Shown here: piece by piece, positions 17,326 to 25,118 of the stretch
Layout of the letters: each line of letters begins with the position of its first letter
Numbering within the stretch: the first letter of the stretch is position 1
From: Bin87 sp965116785
GTDB lineage: Bacteria > Chloroflexota > Dehalococcoidia > Lucifugimonadales > UBA3495
DNA: 64,000 nt
Direction of reading: 5' to 3'
Assembly: GCA_965116785.1 (NCBI GenBank)
Contig: OZ220731.1
Span: forward strand, 2,542,001-2,606,000
Made by a program: the position numbers and the translations under genes
The notes under the pieces: model-generated
What the model was told of the DNA's origin: nothing
Database searches by the model: none
The model's input: the letters and a program-made list of their open reading frames with translations, nothing else

Positions 17326-17420
17326 GCTCTCGCTTCTCGATGTCGATTTGATCGTTATGGTTGAAACGCGCTCTCAGAACCGGCAATCCTGCCGTGGAAT
17401 CATTGTACTACTCGGTGATC
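17326..17420 (-). promoter_or_regulatory. Leader of the MBL-fold operon, repeated elsewhere in the window
   Basis: About 95 bases upstream of the MBL-fold start match a degenerate copy at 11333-11433 (+ strand) at roughly 70 percent by eye. The conserved TAGTACAAT contains a perfect -10-like TACAAT about 80 bases before the ATG; no good -35 box is seen. The rest of the gap up to 17624 holds no gene I can support. Confidence 0.45.
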
Positions 17421-17624
17421 CGACCACGGCATAGTCGCTGTCATCAATCGAGGGGCTGATGGGATCGACCCGATCCGCGCGCGTCATTCACAGCATCTGA
17501 ATGTTCCGCCCCGCTGGCTTGGGAGGGCGGGGCGAACCCTCGCTGCAAGGGGTCTGCATCACTATTTACGGTTCTTATGAGGAGAATCGCCTTGGGCTGG
17601 CAAACTACTCCCATCGCCCAAACG

Positions 17625-19463
17625 TCAGTTCGGCGGTGAGGCTTGGCCAAAGCGGTTTCGTCCCCAGCACTGGACACCGCCATCCGTTCTGACCCCGCAG
17701 GTGTGCCACCCCCCGGCACTGACGGATTGAAATTCCCCGGGCGGGGCACTCGATTGTCCGTGGTCGTCTCTTCCCCAGCAGACGACGTTGTTATCGGTCT
17801 TCACGCCGCACGTGTGCTCAGATCCCGCGCTAACTGCCCGGAAATTCCCCTGCGGCGCGGTTGCCTGTCCATATTCGTCGCTGCCCCAACAGCCTACTGT
17901 CCCATCTCCAGTAATGCCGCAGTGCAACGCTAGATCGGTCCAGCAAACTACCTCACCTCCCTCCCGCACCCCGCACGCATGGTAAAGGCCCGTACTGACC
18001 TGCTCAAACTTGCCAGTCGGTAACGGCGCGAGCCAGTCCCTACCTGTAAACCAGCAAGAAATCCTGCCGTCGCTCTTGATACCGCAACTGTATTCCCCAC
18101 CGCTGCTAACCTGCAAGAACGCGCCATCCGGTGCCGACTGTTGTAGCGACTGGTCGTTGCTCCAACAATGGACCGCACCGTCAATTCTGACGCCGCAGTT
18201 GACATCATATCCGGCATCGACCTGTTGGAACTGCCCCGCTAACGGGGACGCCAGTGGGCGGTTGGACGCACCCCAGCAGATGACCTTGCCATCTTCGCGT
18301 AGTCCGCATGTGTTCGTCTTCCCGATGGTGATTTGTTGAAAATGTTCAGTGGGCTGCCAGCCGACACTCCCCCAACACAGGACCCTGCCGTCGTTTTTCA
18401 GCCCGCACGAATGAACAAACCCTACGCTGACCTGGCTGAAACGAAGAACAGGCTCCCGGGTTGGCTCTGGCTCCGAAGTCGGAGCCGGCACGCTGGTCGG
18501 CGAGGGCCGTGGTGCGGCTGTTGGGATGGGTCTCTGCGTAGGCGTCTGCCTGGGTTGGGGCGTATCAGATGGTGTCTTGGCTATCAAGGACTCAAGCCTG
18601 ACGCCGATCTCTCTCGCTGATAACGCGAAGCCCACTCCCTCGGCATTAGGGAATTTCGACGTGTTCATCCCTATCACCGAGCCATTAAGGTCGGCCAAGG
18701 GACCGCCGCTGCTGCCTGGGTTGATCGATGCATCGTGCTGGAAATATTCATAGCCATCGAATTGACGACGAGCGGAAACAATCCCCTTAGTGGCGGTCAG
18801 GTTGTTGCCCAAATCTAATGGAAAACCCAACGCGATAGCCTCATCTCCCACGGCAACCCGATGGGCATTTGCAAACGTGGCGGGTTGGAATTGTTGGCGG
18901 GAGTTTATCTGCACCACCGCCAGATCCGCGTGGTGGTCTGTACCTAAGACAGTCGCTCGGTATGAGCGACCGTCCACCATCACTCTGACCTGCGCACAGC
19001 AATCGACAACGTGGGCGTTGGTGGCAACTAACCCATCGGGATCGAAAACGAACCCAGACCCGGAACCGGTCGTGGTGGTGATGCTCGCCACACTTGGACG
19101 CAACATTTCTACCAATTGGGCTATCGTCAGGCCCGAATGAAGTTTGGACGGTGTGCTCCTGACTTCGTTCGGCGGAGTTGGTCCGGTACCCTCATTGCGT
19201 TCCGAACGTTGGGGTTGCGCATCAATCGGGGTAGGTTGAAGCAGGGCTGTAGTCGCGATGCGCGTCAACCGGATCGCCACCATCGCCGCGATATCCGGCG
19301 TTGGTTCGGGATTCCCCCGCGTCGGATCAGTGTCGGAATCATCAAAAGGATTGTGCAGCGTGATGCACGCTGTCGCGAACAGCGCTATCGCTACAACTAG
19401 CAGTCCGGATTTTTGCACCGATTGCCCGAACACTGTATTCTCGTCGACGGACGAGTTCTTCAT
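17625..19463 (-). CDS. Lipoprotein: trypsin-like protease fused to RCC1-like repeats
   Basis: This 612-residue protein starts with a lipoprotein signal (VVAIALFATAC, lipidated Cys about residue 33). A serine protease domain of HtrA type follows with His in TNAHVVDC, Asp in HHADLAVVQI and Ser in NPGSSGGPLADL (about residues 145-270). No PDZ domain follows. After a Pro/Thr-rich linker, residues 345-612 are at least seven Cys-rich RCC1/blade-like repeats of the form vsaG..HtCGv..dg.v.CWG. One repeat near VVCWTDLALHCGI has lost its middle. The repeats could bind a ligand or cell-wall polymer and present substrate. Start ATG at 19461-19463, weak ribosome binding site. The fusion is unusual; domain calls are secure. 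Confidence 0.85.
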   Translation of the reverse strand: MKNSSVDENTVFGQSVQKSGLLVVAIALFATACITLHNPFDDSDTDPTRGNPEPTPDIAAMVAIRLTRIATTALLQPTPIDAQPQRSERNEGTGPTPPNEVRSTPSKLHSGLTIAQLVEMLRPSVASITTTTGSGSGFVFDPDGLVATNAHVVDCCAQVRVMVDGRSYRATVLGTDHHADLAVVQINSRQQFQPATFANAHRVAVGDEAIALGFPLDLGNNLTATKGIVSARRQFDGYEYFQHDASINPGSSGGPLADLNGSVIGMNTSKFPNAEGVGFALSAREIGVRLESLIAKTPSDTPQPRQTPTQRPIPTAAPRPSPTSVPAPTSEPEPTREPVLRFSQVSVGFVHSCGLKNDGRVLCWGSVGWQPTEHFQQITIGKTNTCGLREDGKVICWGASNRPLASPLAGQFQQVDAGYDVNCGVRIDGAVHCWSNDQSLQQSAPDGAFLQVSSGGEYSCGIKSDGRISCWFTGRDWLAPLPTGKFEQVSTGLYHACGVREGGEVVCWTDLALHCGITGDGTVGCWGSDEYGQATAPQGNFRAVSAGSEHTCGVKTDNNVVCWGRDDHGQSSAPPGEFQSVSAGGWHTCGVRTDGGVQCWGRNRFGQASPPN

Positions 19464-19472
19464 ACCTTCGCT

Positions 19473-19517
19473 CTGCCGCTATTTTCGACCGGTCGACCTC
19501 ACTGGACATAGCGGCAG
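19473..19517 (-). promoter_or_regulatory. Nested palindrome in the leader of the protease gene
   Basis: CTGCCGCTAT (19473-19482) pairs perfectly with ATAGCGGCAG (19508-19517), and the loop holds a second palindrome, TCGACCGGTCGA (19484-19495). It lies between the stop of the upstream gene (19542) and the protease start (19463). It may be a terminator or attenuator, or an operator; there is no U-tract. Confidence 0.5.
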
Positions 19518-19541
19518 TTCCTCAATGTTTGCATCGAGGCT

Positions 19542-21770
19542 CTACTCAGGATACCACTGGGCATTTTCCAAAACCCAATGCTTATGGGTAACAATGTCAG
19601 AACTCACGAACAACGCTTTGCCGAACGGCGTGTAGAATCCTTTGCCTTCCCCGTTTTCAGACCAGCCCGGCCCGGGCGCCGATCCTCGGACCATGCCAGG
19701 TGTCGCATCGGATTTCAAAACGGCGCAATGCCACATTTGCGGCAAGCCTTCCAGTCGAATCCATTCATAGGGCACCAGCGCGTAAAAATTCCCATCGCCA
19801 TCGTGCACTTCCTTGAAAGGCACACCTTCCGACCAGCACCTGCCCGGATGATGGAATGCGGACCCCAGCACTGGTGTCGCAGTAGGCCTGGGTAGCAACG
19901 TTGGAGTTGCGGCCAGGTCTCTCCAACCCGCAGATGCGAACCAATCTATGGTCGGAGTGGCTTGTTGTCCCGCGGCAGGTTGGGACGGTGAAGTAGTGGG
20001 CGGCGAGGCCGCATTTGGCTGTGGCACCGCGGCTCCTGTCGGTGATGCCTCCGACGGTTGCCGAACCGGGGTGCAATCGAGGAGGCGGTTTTCCGCGTCG
20101 TTGTTTCCGCTGGTCCACAAGCACACCGACAATCTCGGATGCGTCGCGGCGGCAGGATCGATTTGAGCGGAGACACTCAACTTGCTTGTCTGGTAAGCAA
20201 ATTGTCTCGACCGCCATTGACCAGGGCGCAGACCACACTCAAACGCCATACTGGTTGAAACGATGAAGCCATACAATCCATTGGTGTCGTCGGTCAACGA
20301 GATATTTGGATAATCGCACTGCCCAGAGCCTGCTTGCTTGAAGCCGGCCTTGTGGTCTATGGCCGCGAGGAAAGAAAGTACCCCATGCGACGTTACCTCC
20401 GGTTTCCTCAACCATTCCACATGGCCCAGATTCAAATTAGCCTCATCAGGACAGTGCAACCCACAGTCAATCTCCGGCAGACTACCGGTAGCGGCAGCGG
20501 GTTCCGCAGCGGGCGGTACCGGGGTTTCATCCTCTCGTTCCTCCGGCGGAACGGCAGGTGTGGTCATCGCCTGAGCGACCGCCATTGCCACCACCGCCTC
20601 AACGGTCGCTCCCACATCGGGAGTAGGTGCAGTGACCTGTTGGCGCGATGCTCGATTCGGCGATGCCACGAGTGCCAACGCCAGTATGGCCCCGCCGGTC
20701 GCCAAGACCAGAGCGCCGACAATGATCGCCGCAATCAGTAGGGGTCTCCGCAGACGTCTTCCCTTCCGAACCTCTACTTGCGTCGGTGCTGGCGAGGGTC
20801 GGGGTTCGGCGCCCGGTTCCTCTTCGCCCTGATCGGCCTCTGCTGGTGTCGGGGCCGCCGATAGTGGGGGTTCGGTGCCCGGGTTCCCTTCGCTGTGCTC
20901 GGCCTCTGCTGGTGTCGGGGCCGCCGATAGTGGGGGTTCGGTGCCCGGGTTCCCTTCGCTGTGCTCGGCCTCCGCTGGTGTCAGGGCCGCCGATAATGGG
21001 GGTTCGGTGCCCGGGTTCCCTTCGCTGCGCTCGGCCTCCGCTGGCGTCAGGGCCGCCGATAATGGGGGTTCGGTGCCCGGATCCCCCTCGCTCGGCTCGG
21101 CCTCTGCTGGTGTCGGGGCCGCCGATAGTGGGGGTTCGGTGCTCGGGTTCCCTTCGCTGTGCTCGGCCTCCGCAGGTGTCAGGGCCGCCGATAATGGGGG
21201 TTCGGTGCCCGGATCCCCCTCGCTCGGCTCGGCCTCTGCTGGTGTCGGGGCCGCCGATAGTGGGGGTTCGGTGCCCGAGTCCTCCTCGCTCTGCTCAGCC
21301 TCCGCTGCCAGTTCGTCGAACAAAGCAGCCACCCAGTCGCTGTGCTCGTCCGTATCATCCGGGTGTTGTTGACTTCCCGGATCCTCTCCAGTGACCAGGC
21401 CTTCCAGCCATTCCCAGGCCGTCAATTCGCGCGGCGGATCTGGACTGGTTAGTGGCTCGTCGGAGATGGGCGGGGGGTCGCCTTCGTACCTGACTGGGCG
21501 GTCGGCTTCCACCTCATACCATTCCGCGCCGGATGGCAAAGGATTGCCTTCCCGGGCGTATTGCTCTGCGGCACGGCGTCGGCGCGCATTCCTCTGCCGA
21601 ACGCACCGGTTGCACCGGCAAGCGTAGTGATGTCGTCTGGCCACCACGCTTTCTACCCCACTGTATTGCCATGCCCACGACAGCAGACCAAGCCGCGAAC
21701 GCTTGGTTTGCTGATCTTTCACAATTTGTAGCACATGATTGGCAGGAATTGAAGTTGTCTTTGACAGCAA
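19542..21770 (-). CDS. Repeat-rich single-pass membrane protein
   Basis: The 742-residue frame has a Cys-rich patch near residues 48-58 (ACRCNRCVRQRNARRRR), possibly zinc-binding. About eight 22-residue repeats of the type SEGDPGTEPPLSAALTPAEA follow. Then there is one membrane helix (RRPLLIAAIIVGALVLATGG, about residue 345) and a Pro/Thr-rich extracellular half of 370 residues with a few Cys. The topology suggests an N-terminal cytoplasmic sensor and an outside domain. The nominal start is TTG at 21770 without a good ribosome binding site; later GTG codons are alternatives, so the first 40 residues are uncertain. I recognise no family. The gene runs in the same direction as the protease lipoprotein, 78 bases apart. 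Confidence 0.65.
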   Translation of the reverse strand: MLSKTTSIPANHVLQIVKDQQTKRSRLGLLSWAWQYSGVESVVARRHHYACRCNRCVRQRNARRRRAAEQYAREGNPLPSGAEWYEVEADRPVRYEGDPPPISDEPLTSPDPPRELTAWEWLEGLVTGEDPGSQQHPDDTDEHSDWVAALFDELAAEAEQSEEDSGTEPPLSAAPTPAEAEPSEGDPGTEPPLSAALTPAEAEHSEGNPSTEPPLSAAPTPAEAEPSEGDPGTEPPLSAALTPAEAERSEGNPGTEPPLSAALTPAEAEHSEGNPGTEPPLSAAPTPAEAEHSEGNPGTEPPLSAAPTPAEADQGEEEPGAEPRPSPAPTQVEVRKGRRLRRPLLIAAIIVGALVLATGGAILALALVASPNRASRQQVTAPTPDVGATVEAVVAMAVAQAMTTPAVPPEEREDETPVPPAAEPAAATGSLPEIDCGLHCPDEANLNLGHVEWLRKPEVTSHGVLSFLAAIDHKAGFKQAGSGQCDYPNISLTDDTNGLYGFIVSTSMAFECGLRPGQWRSRQFAYQTSKLSVSAQIDPAAATHPRLSVCLWTSGNNDAENRLLDCTPVRQPSEASPTGAAVPQPNAASPPTTSPSQPAAGQQATPTIDWFASAGWRDLAATPTLLPRPTATPVLGSAFHHPGRCWSEGVPFKEVHDGDGNFYALVPYEWIRLEGLPQMWHCAVLKSDATPGMVRGSAPGPGWSENGEGKGFYTPFGKALFVSSDIVTHKHWVLENAQWYPE
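20835..21300 (-). repeat. 66-bp in-frame tandem repeats
   Basis: About seven to eight copies of a 66-base unit encode the acidic, Pro-rich 22-residue repeat of the membrane protein. Copies differ at a few positions (GTGTCGGGG/GTGTCAGGG; GGATCC/GGGTTC), and two variants alternate, suggesting past unequal exchange. Copy number may vary between strains. Confidence 0.8.
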
Positions 21771-21956
21771 GTGGTCATGGCGATGGGAATTACAATCGCT
21801 TCCCTAACTTTTCCAACATGGACGATGCTCCTGTTATTTCTATGGTGCGCTGGGCTCGCAGTCCAGTTTAGACTGCCCGTCGTACAGGACGCTGGAGATA
21901 GCGCCCTAATCGGCGGGTGGGCCAGCGCACCCCTCCGATTAGTGGGGTTGCGGTCG

Positions 21957-22603
21957 CTACGGGGTGATCGCCACGCAGTTGAACCATCCGCTGAGCCCGC
22001 CGGAGTTCCGGGCCTTGACCCGGTAGGTGTGCTTGACCCCTTCCGTGACGTTGGTATCCGTCCAGGTGGTGGCCGTGCTGCGGTGTTGTCCACATAGACC
22101 TCCAGCCTGGTCTCGCCCATATGAGGCCGACGGCGCAGGACCTGGTATCCCGTCACCGTGCTGCCTTCCGGAGCGTTCCAACTGAGGACGATGTGGCCGG
22201 ACGCGTTGACGCTGCCGGTCAGCCCGGTGGGGTTGCCCGGCGGGTCCGGGGTGGATGGTTCCTCCAATTCTTCCGGACCCGGCGGGGTTCGGGAGATGCT
22301 GCTGGTCAGGAGACTCCCGCCTGCCGAGCAGATGTCGCCCTGGTCGCAGGGCTGGCCAGCCAGCAGGCTGAACACAACGTCATTGTTTCCTGTCGGATCC
22401 AGGAAGAACAGATAGGCGTTGCTAACCTCGTCCTCGGTGATGGAAGTAACGCCAGTGACGGCGACGTTGCTGGCTGAGGCCGATGGGGTGTCCTTGCCGA
22501 AGGACTGGACCGGGGTGGAGAAGGAGACGACTACCTGCGGACGGTCGTCGTCTCCCGTGTGTTTGGCGGACTGGTATGCGCCGTTCGGGACGGTGGTATG
22601 GGG
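21957..22603 (-). pseudogene. Frameshifted fibronectin type III fragment
   Basis: From 22603 the reverse strand reads without a start codon: RPQVVVSFSTPVQSFGKD, then NAYLFFLDPTGNNDVVFSLL, then an FN3 domain (LTGSVNASGHIVLSWNAPEG, GYQVLRRRP). Near 22087 the frame shifts: the domain continues one frame over as STATTWTDTNVTEGVKHTYR and ends in SGWFNCVAITP. A one-base deletion fits. The piece is the C-terminal end of a secreted FN3 protein that lost its 5' part, with a TAA directly upstream. Confidence 0.7.
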
Positions 22604-22710
22604 TTAGTAATTCCGTTTATCGGATCTCTCCGCCAGGATTGTATTCACCGTGCAAGGCCTGTTGGAAAGGTTCGCGTCGTTCGCCAAGCAGGCTTGGGGT
22701 TGAATAGTAA

Positions 22711-22716
22711 TATAAT
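22711..22716 (+). promoter_or_regulatory. -10 box of a probable leaderless transcript
   Basis: A perfect TATAAT ends six bases before the ATG at 22723. Transcription would then start at or next to the A of the start codon, giving a leaderless mRNA; no Shine-Dalgarno sequence is present. No good -35 box is seen 16-18 bases upstream. Confidence 0.5.
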
Positions 22717-22722
22717 TCGGCT

Positions 22723-23478
22723 ATGACTTTATCAATTAAGCGGGAACATCTATCGCTGGTGGCCAGTCTGCTCCGCAAAACAGGACGAGCCGATTTATCG
22801 CGGCTCCTAATGGACGCCACTGTCTTTTTTGAGGTGTACGACGAGGCATACCCGTTCGATGGAGACCCTGAAATTTCCATGCTGTCGGCAGTGGTCCACG
22901 CTCCTTTCAGCCAATACCAGGACCTGTGCGGTCTGTCCCGTGAGGACACCGATGCGGTCCTCAGCGCTATGCAAACGGTATGGCCTTTCACCGAGACCGA
23001 CAGAGAGGCAATTAGCCAGATCGCATTTCAATTGGATGTGGCATCCCTCGACGAAGGACCCCTCGTGCTTATCCAAGAAACGAGCGGGTGGAGCCAGATC
23101 GACAAGTCGCTTGAACATATCCGTGCACGGTTGGCCGACGCGTCCGACGGGGAAGCCTACGCCGAAGTGGGAGTATTGTGCAGGCGGGTACTGGTCGAAT
23201 TGGGGAGAACGATTTCCGACCCTGATAAATACCCGCCATTGGATGCTGACGATGCAAATGCAAGCCCCGACGACGTTAAACGCGTTGTACGCCGATTTCT
23301 CGCGGTTGAGGCAGCCGGCCCTTCACAGCAATCGGTTCGCCAATGCGTGAGGAGCGCTGTCGACTTAGCCGGTCAACTGGTTCACGGCACCAACGCAACT
23401 CATCGTGATGCTTTGCTGTGTGCGCAAGCCACCTTCAACGCGGTCGGGCTCATGTCCATATTGTCGCACCATAATTAG
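22723..23478 (+). CDS. Hypothetical helical protein, HEPN-like C-terminus
   Basis: The protein has 251 residues, no signal and no membrane segment. The N-terminal half is unassigned. The C-terminal 110 residues (VLCRRVLVELGRTISDPDKY to LVHGTNATHRDALLCAQATF) form a helical region with a late VHGTNATHR motif. This resembles HEPN/abortive-infection-type domains in which a conserved R/H acts in RNA cleavage, but the match is by impression only. It stands alone between a pseudogene and a small orphan gene. The start is set by the TATAAT box six bases upstream. Confidence 0.55.
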   Translation: MTLSIKREHLSLVASLLRKTGRADLSRLLMDATVFFEVYDEAYPFDGDPEISMLSAVVHAPFSQYQDLCGLSREDTDAVLSAMQTVWPFTETDREAISQIAFQLDVASLDEGPLVLIQETSGWSQIDKSLEHIRARLADASDGEAYAEVGVLCRRVLVELGRTISDPDKYPPLDADDANASPDDVKRVVRRFLAVEAAGPSQQSVRQCVRSAVDLAGQLVHGTNATHRDALLCAQATFNAVGLMSILSHHN

Positions 23479-23628
23479 AGACGGTCCCCAAATTTTGGTG
23501 GTCGGCGGGTTCCGTTCGATTTGGTTGATGGCAGTTTTGTAGTCGCCGGCGGTTGGGACAGGCCACATGGCCGGGAGTGCCGCTAACAAAGCGGCACTGA
23601 GTGACTGGGATACAAAGGAGAAAGATTT

Positions 23629-23937
23629 ATGACAGTCAGCACTCATGGGATGTCCGATGCTGCTCGCGAATTGTTAATGACCTCCCTGCAACCGTCTGAC
23701 CAAAGCAAGGGGCTTATTACATTGACGGAGGCGATTGGAGGGTTTCTCCATATCACGGCAGGGTCGGAGCATTGGACTTTTGCACGAGGCGAGGGGAATG
23801 AGTATGCCCGCGGGGTCCATGAACTTTTGGATGCAGGCTTGATCCGAGAGACGGTAATTGACGGCGCCCCGGCGGGATACATGGTTACTCCGATGGGAGT
23901 TGAAACGGCGCGATTGATTCAATGGCCACCGGTGTAA
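23629..23937 (+). CDS. Small hypothetical protein, winged-helix-like
   Basis: This 102-residue protein starts at an ATG preceded by AAGGAG at eight bases, a strong signal. The sequence (ARGVHELLDAGLIRETVIDG then AGYMVTPMGVETARLI) looks like the helix-plus-wing half of a small winged-helix domain, where 'l...gli.......g.y.lT..G...a' is common. There is no other motif. It has no close partner; the gene upstream ends 150 bases away. Function unknown. Confidence 0.6.
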   Translation: MTVSTHGMSDAARELLMTSLQPSDQSKGLITLTEAIGGFLHITAGSEHWTFARGEGNEYARGVHELLDAGLIRETVIDGAPAGYMVTPMGVETARLIQWPPV

Positions 23938-24383
23938 AGAGCGTCCCACGCTGACAAAATTCGCGCGCATTGAAATCAAACGGAACCGTCGGATCAAAAC
24001 TGCGCCATCTGGGAGCGTCCGGCATTGGGGCCCGGCCAAAAAAGTCCTTCCTGCCGCGACGGGGGCAAAAACACCGACAGCAGGTAGGGGCCTCACGGAC
24101 CGGCCCGATCGTAGGTTTAGCGGTATGCTCGGTCAAACATAGAGGACAGAAGTCGACGACGGGGTTGCTCCAGCGACAGGCGTCGCCGGACTCCACCGCT
24201 CTGGACATCCGTACAGGTCCAGGCCGAGGCCCTACTTACCCGTGCTACAATGCCTACATCCAGAGCAGTCCACGCCCGAACAGCGGAGGCGGAATGATGC
24301 CAGGTACCGGAAATGTTCGTCGTCGGGTTTACTCCTAGTTCGCGTTGATGCCAATGTACGTGCAATGGTAATCACGTCCCGCC
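23938..24383. other. Intergenic stretch, one doubtful Cys-rich frame
   Basis: About 450 bases. The reverse strand has a 107-codon frame (23885-24208) with VDFCPLCLTEH and CCRCFC, which could be a zinc-ribbon relic, but it overlaps the upstream gene by 53 bases and lacks a ribosome binding site. No RNA gene or promoter was recognised. Confidence 0.3.
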
Positions 24384-25088
24384 ATGTGCGGCCGGTTTGG
24401 CCTGTTCGCTGAACTGGGGGATCTGGCCGGCCATTTCGATTTCGGGGCCGAGCCGCTGCAGGGCTCGTACCTGCCGCGCTGGAACATCCCTCCCACCGCG
24501 TCTATCCTGACGGTCCTCAGCGACGGCGCCGTCCGCACCGCTGGAATGATGCGCTGGGGGCTGACCCCCTCCCGCAGCCGGAACAGCAGGTCGGCTCCGA
24601 GGCTCCTGTTCAACGCGCGGGCGGAAACCGTCGACCAGCGTCCGATCTTCCGCAACGCGTTCGCCGGCCGTCGGTGCCTGGTGCCGGCCAACGGGTTCTA
24701 CGAATGGAAGGCCGGAACGGGGCGGACCAAAACGCCCCAGTGGGTTTCGCATCGAGACGGCAACCCGGTCGCCTTCGCGGGCATCTGGTACGGTGCGCAA
24801 CCCGAGGAAGCAGACCGGGGAACCTGCATCGTCATCACCACCGCCGCGAATGCCCTGGTAGGCCCGATTCACGATCGCATGCCGGTCATCCTGCTGCCCG
24901 AGCAATTCAGCGCATGGCTCTCCGACCGAACCGAGCCCGACGCGCTCCTGGCCATGTTGGGCAGCCGCGACTGGCCGGAAATGTCGCTCCGCGAGGTTTC
25001 GACGGCGGTAAACCGGGTGGGCAACGATGGGCCGCACCTCATCGCCGACGATGAGCCGGATGGGCCGGAGCGACGCCTGTTTCCGTAA
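24384..25088 (+). CDS. SOS response-associated peptidase (SRAP, YedK/HMCES family)
   Basis: This 234-residue protein begins MCGRFGLF; Cys2 becomes the N-terminal residue after Met removal and forms a thiazolidine crosslink with abasic sites in single-stranded DNA. Other family marks are PRWNIPPT, MMRWGLTPS, NARAETVDQRPIFR, RCLVPANGFYEWK and IHDRMPVILL. The conserved H of HDRMP and E of YEW are both present. YedK/HMCES shields abasic lesions during replication. Length is typical. The C-terminus (VNRVGNDGPHLIADDEPDGP) is shortened compared with longer members. It is transcribed alone, convergent to the sensor kinase operon, and no LexA-type box was recognised upstream. Confidence 0.92.
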   Translation: MCGRFGLFAELGDLAGHFDFGAEPLQGSYLPRWNIPPTASILTVLSDGAVRTAGMMRWGLTPSRSRNSRSAPRLLFNARAETVDQRPIFRNAFAGRRCLVPANGFYEWKAGTGRTKTPQWVSHRDGNPVAFAGIWYGAQPEEADRGTCIVITTAANALVGPIHDRMPVILLPEQFSAWLSDRTEPDALLAMLGSRDWPEMSLREVSTAVNRVGNDGPHLIADDEPDGPERRLFP

Positions 25089-25118
25089 ATCAATCCACGG
25101 GGAGCTGGTCAGCGCCGG

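Noticed and set aside
20786..21394. 202-residue forward frame with Cys-rich repeats
   Set aside because: It is the antisense of the 66-bp repeats in the membrane-protein gene.
23885..24208. 107-residue Cys-rich reverse frame (VDFCPLCLTEH)
   Set aside because: It overlaps the end of a gene with a strong ribosome binding site and has no start signal; possible relic only.
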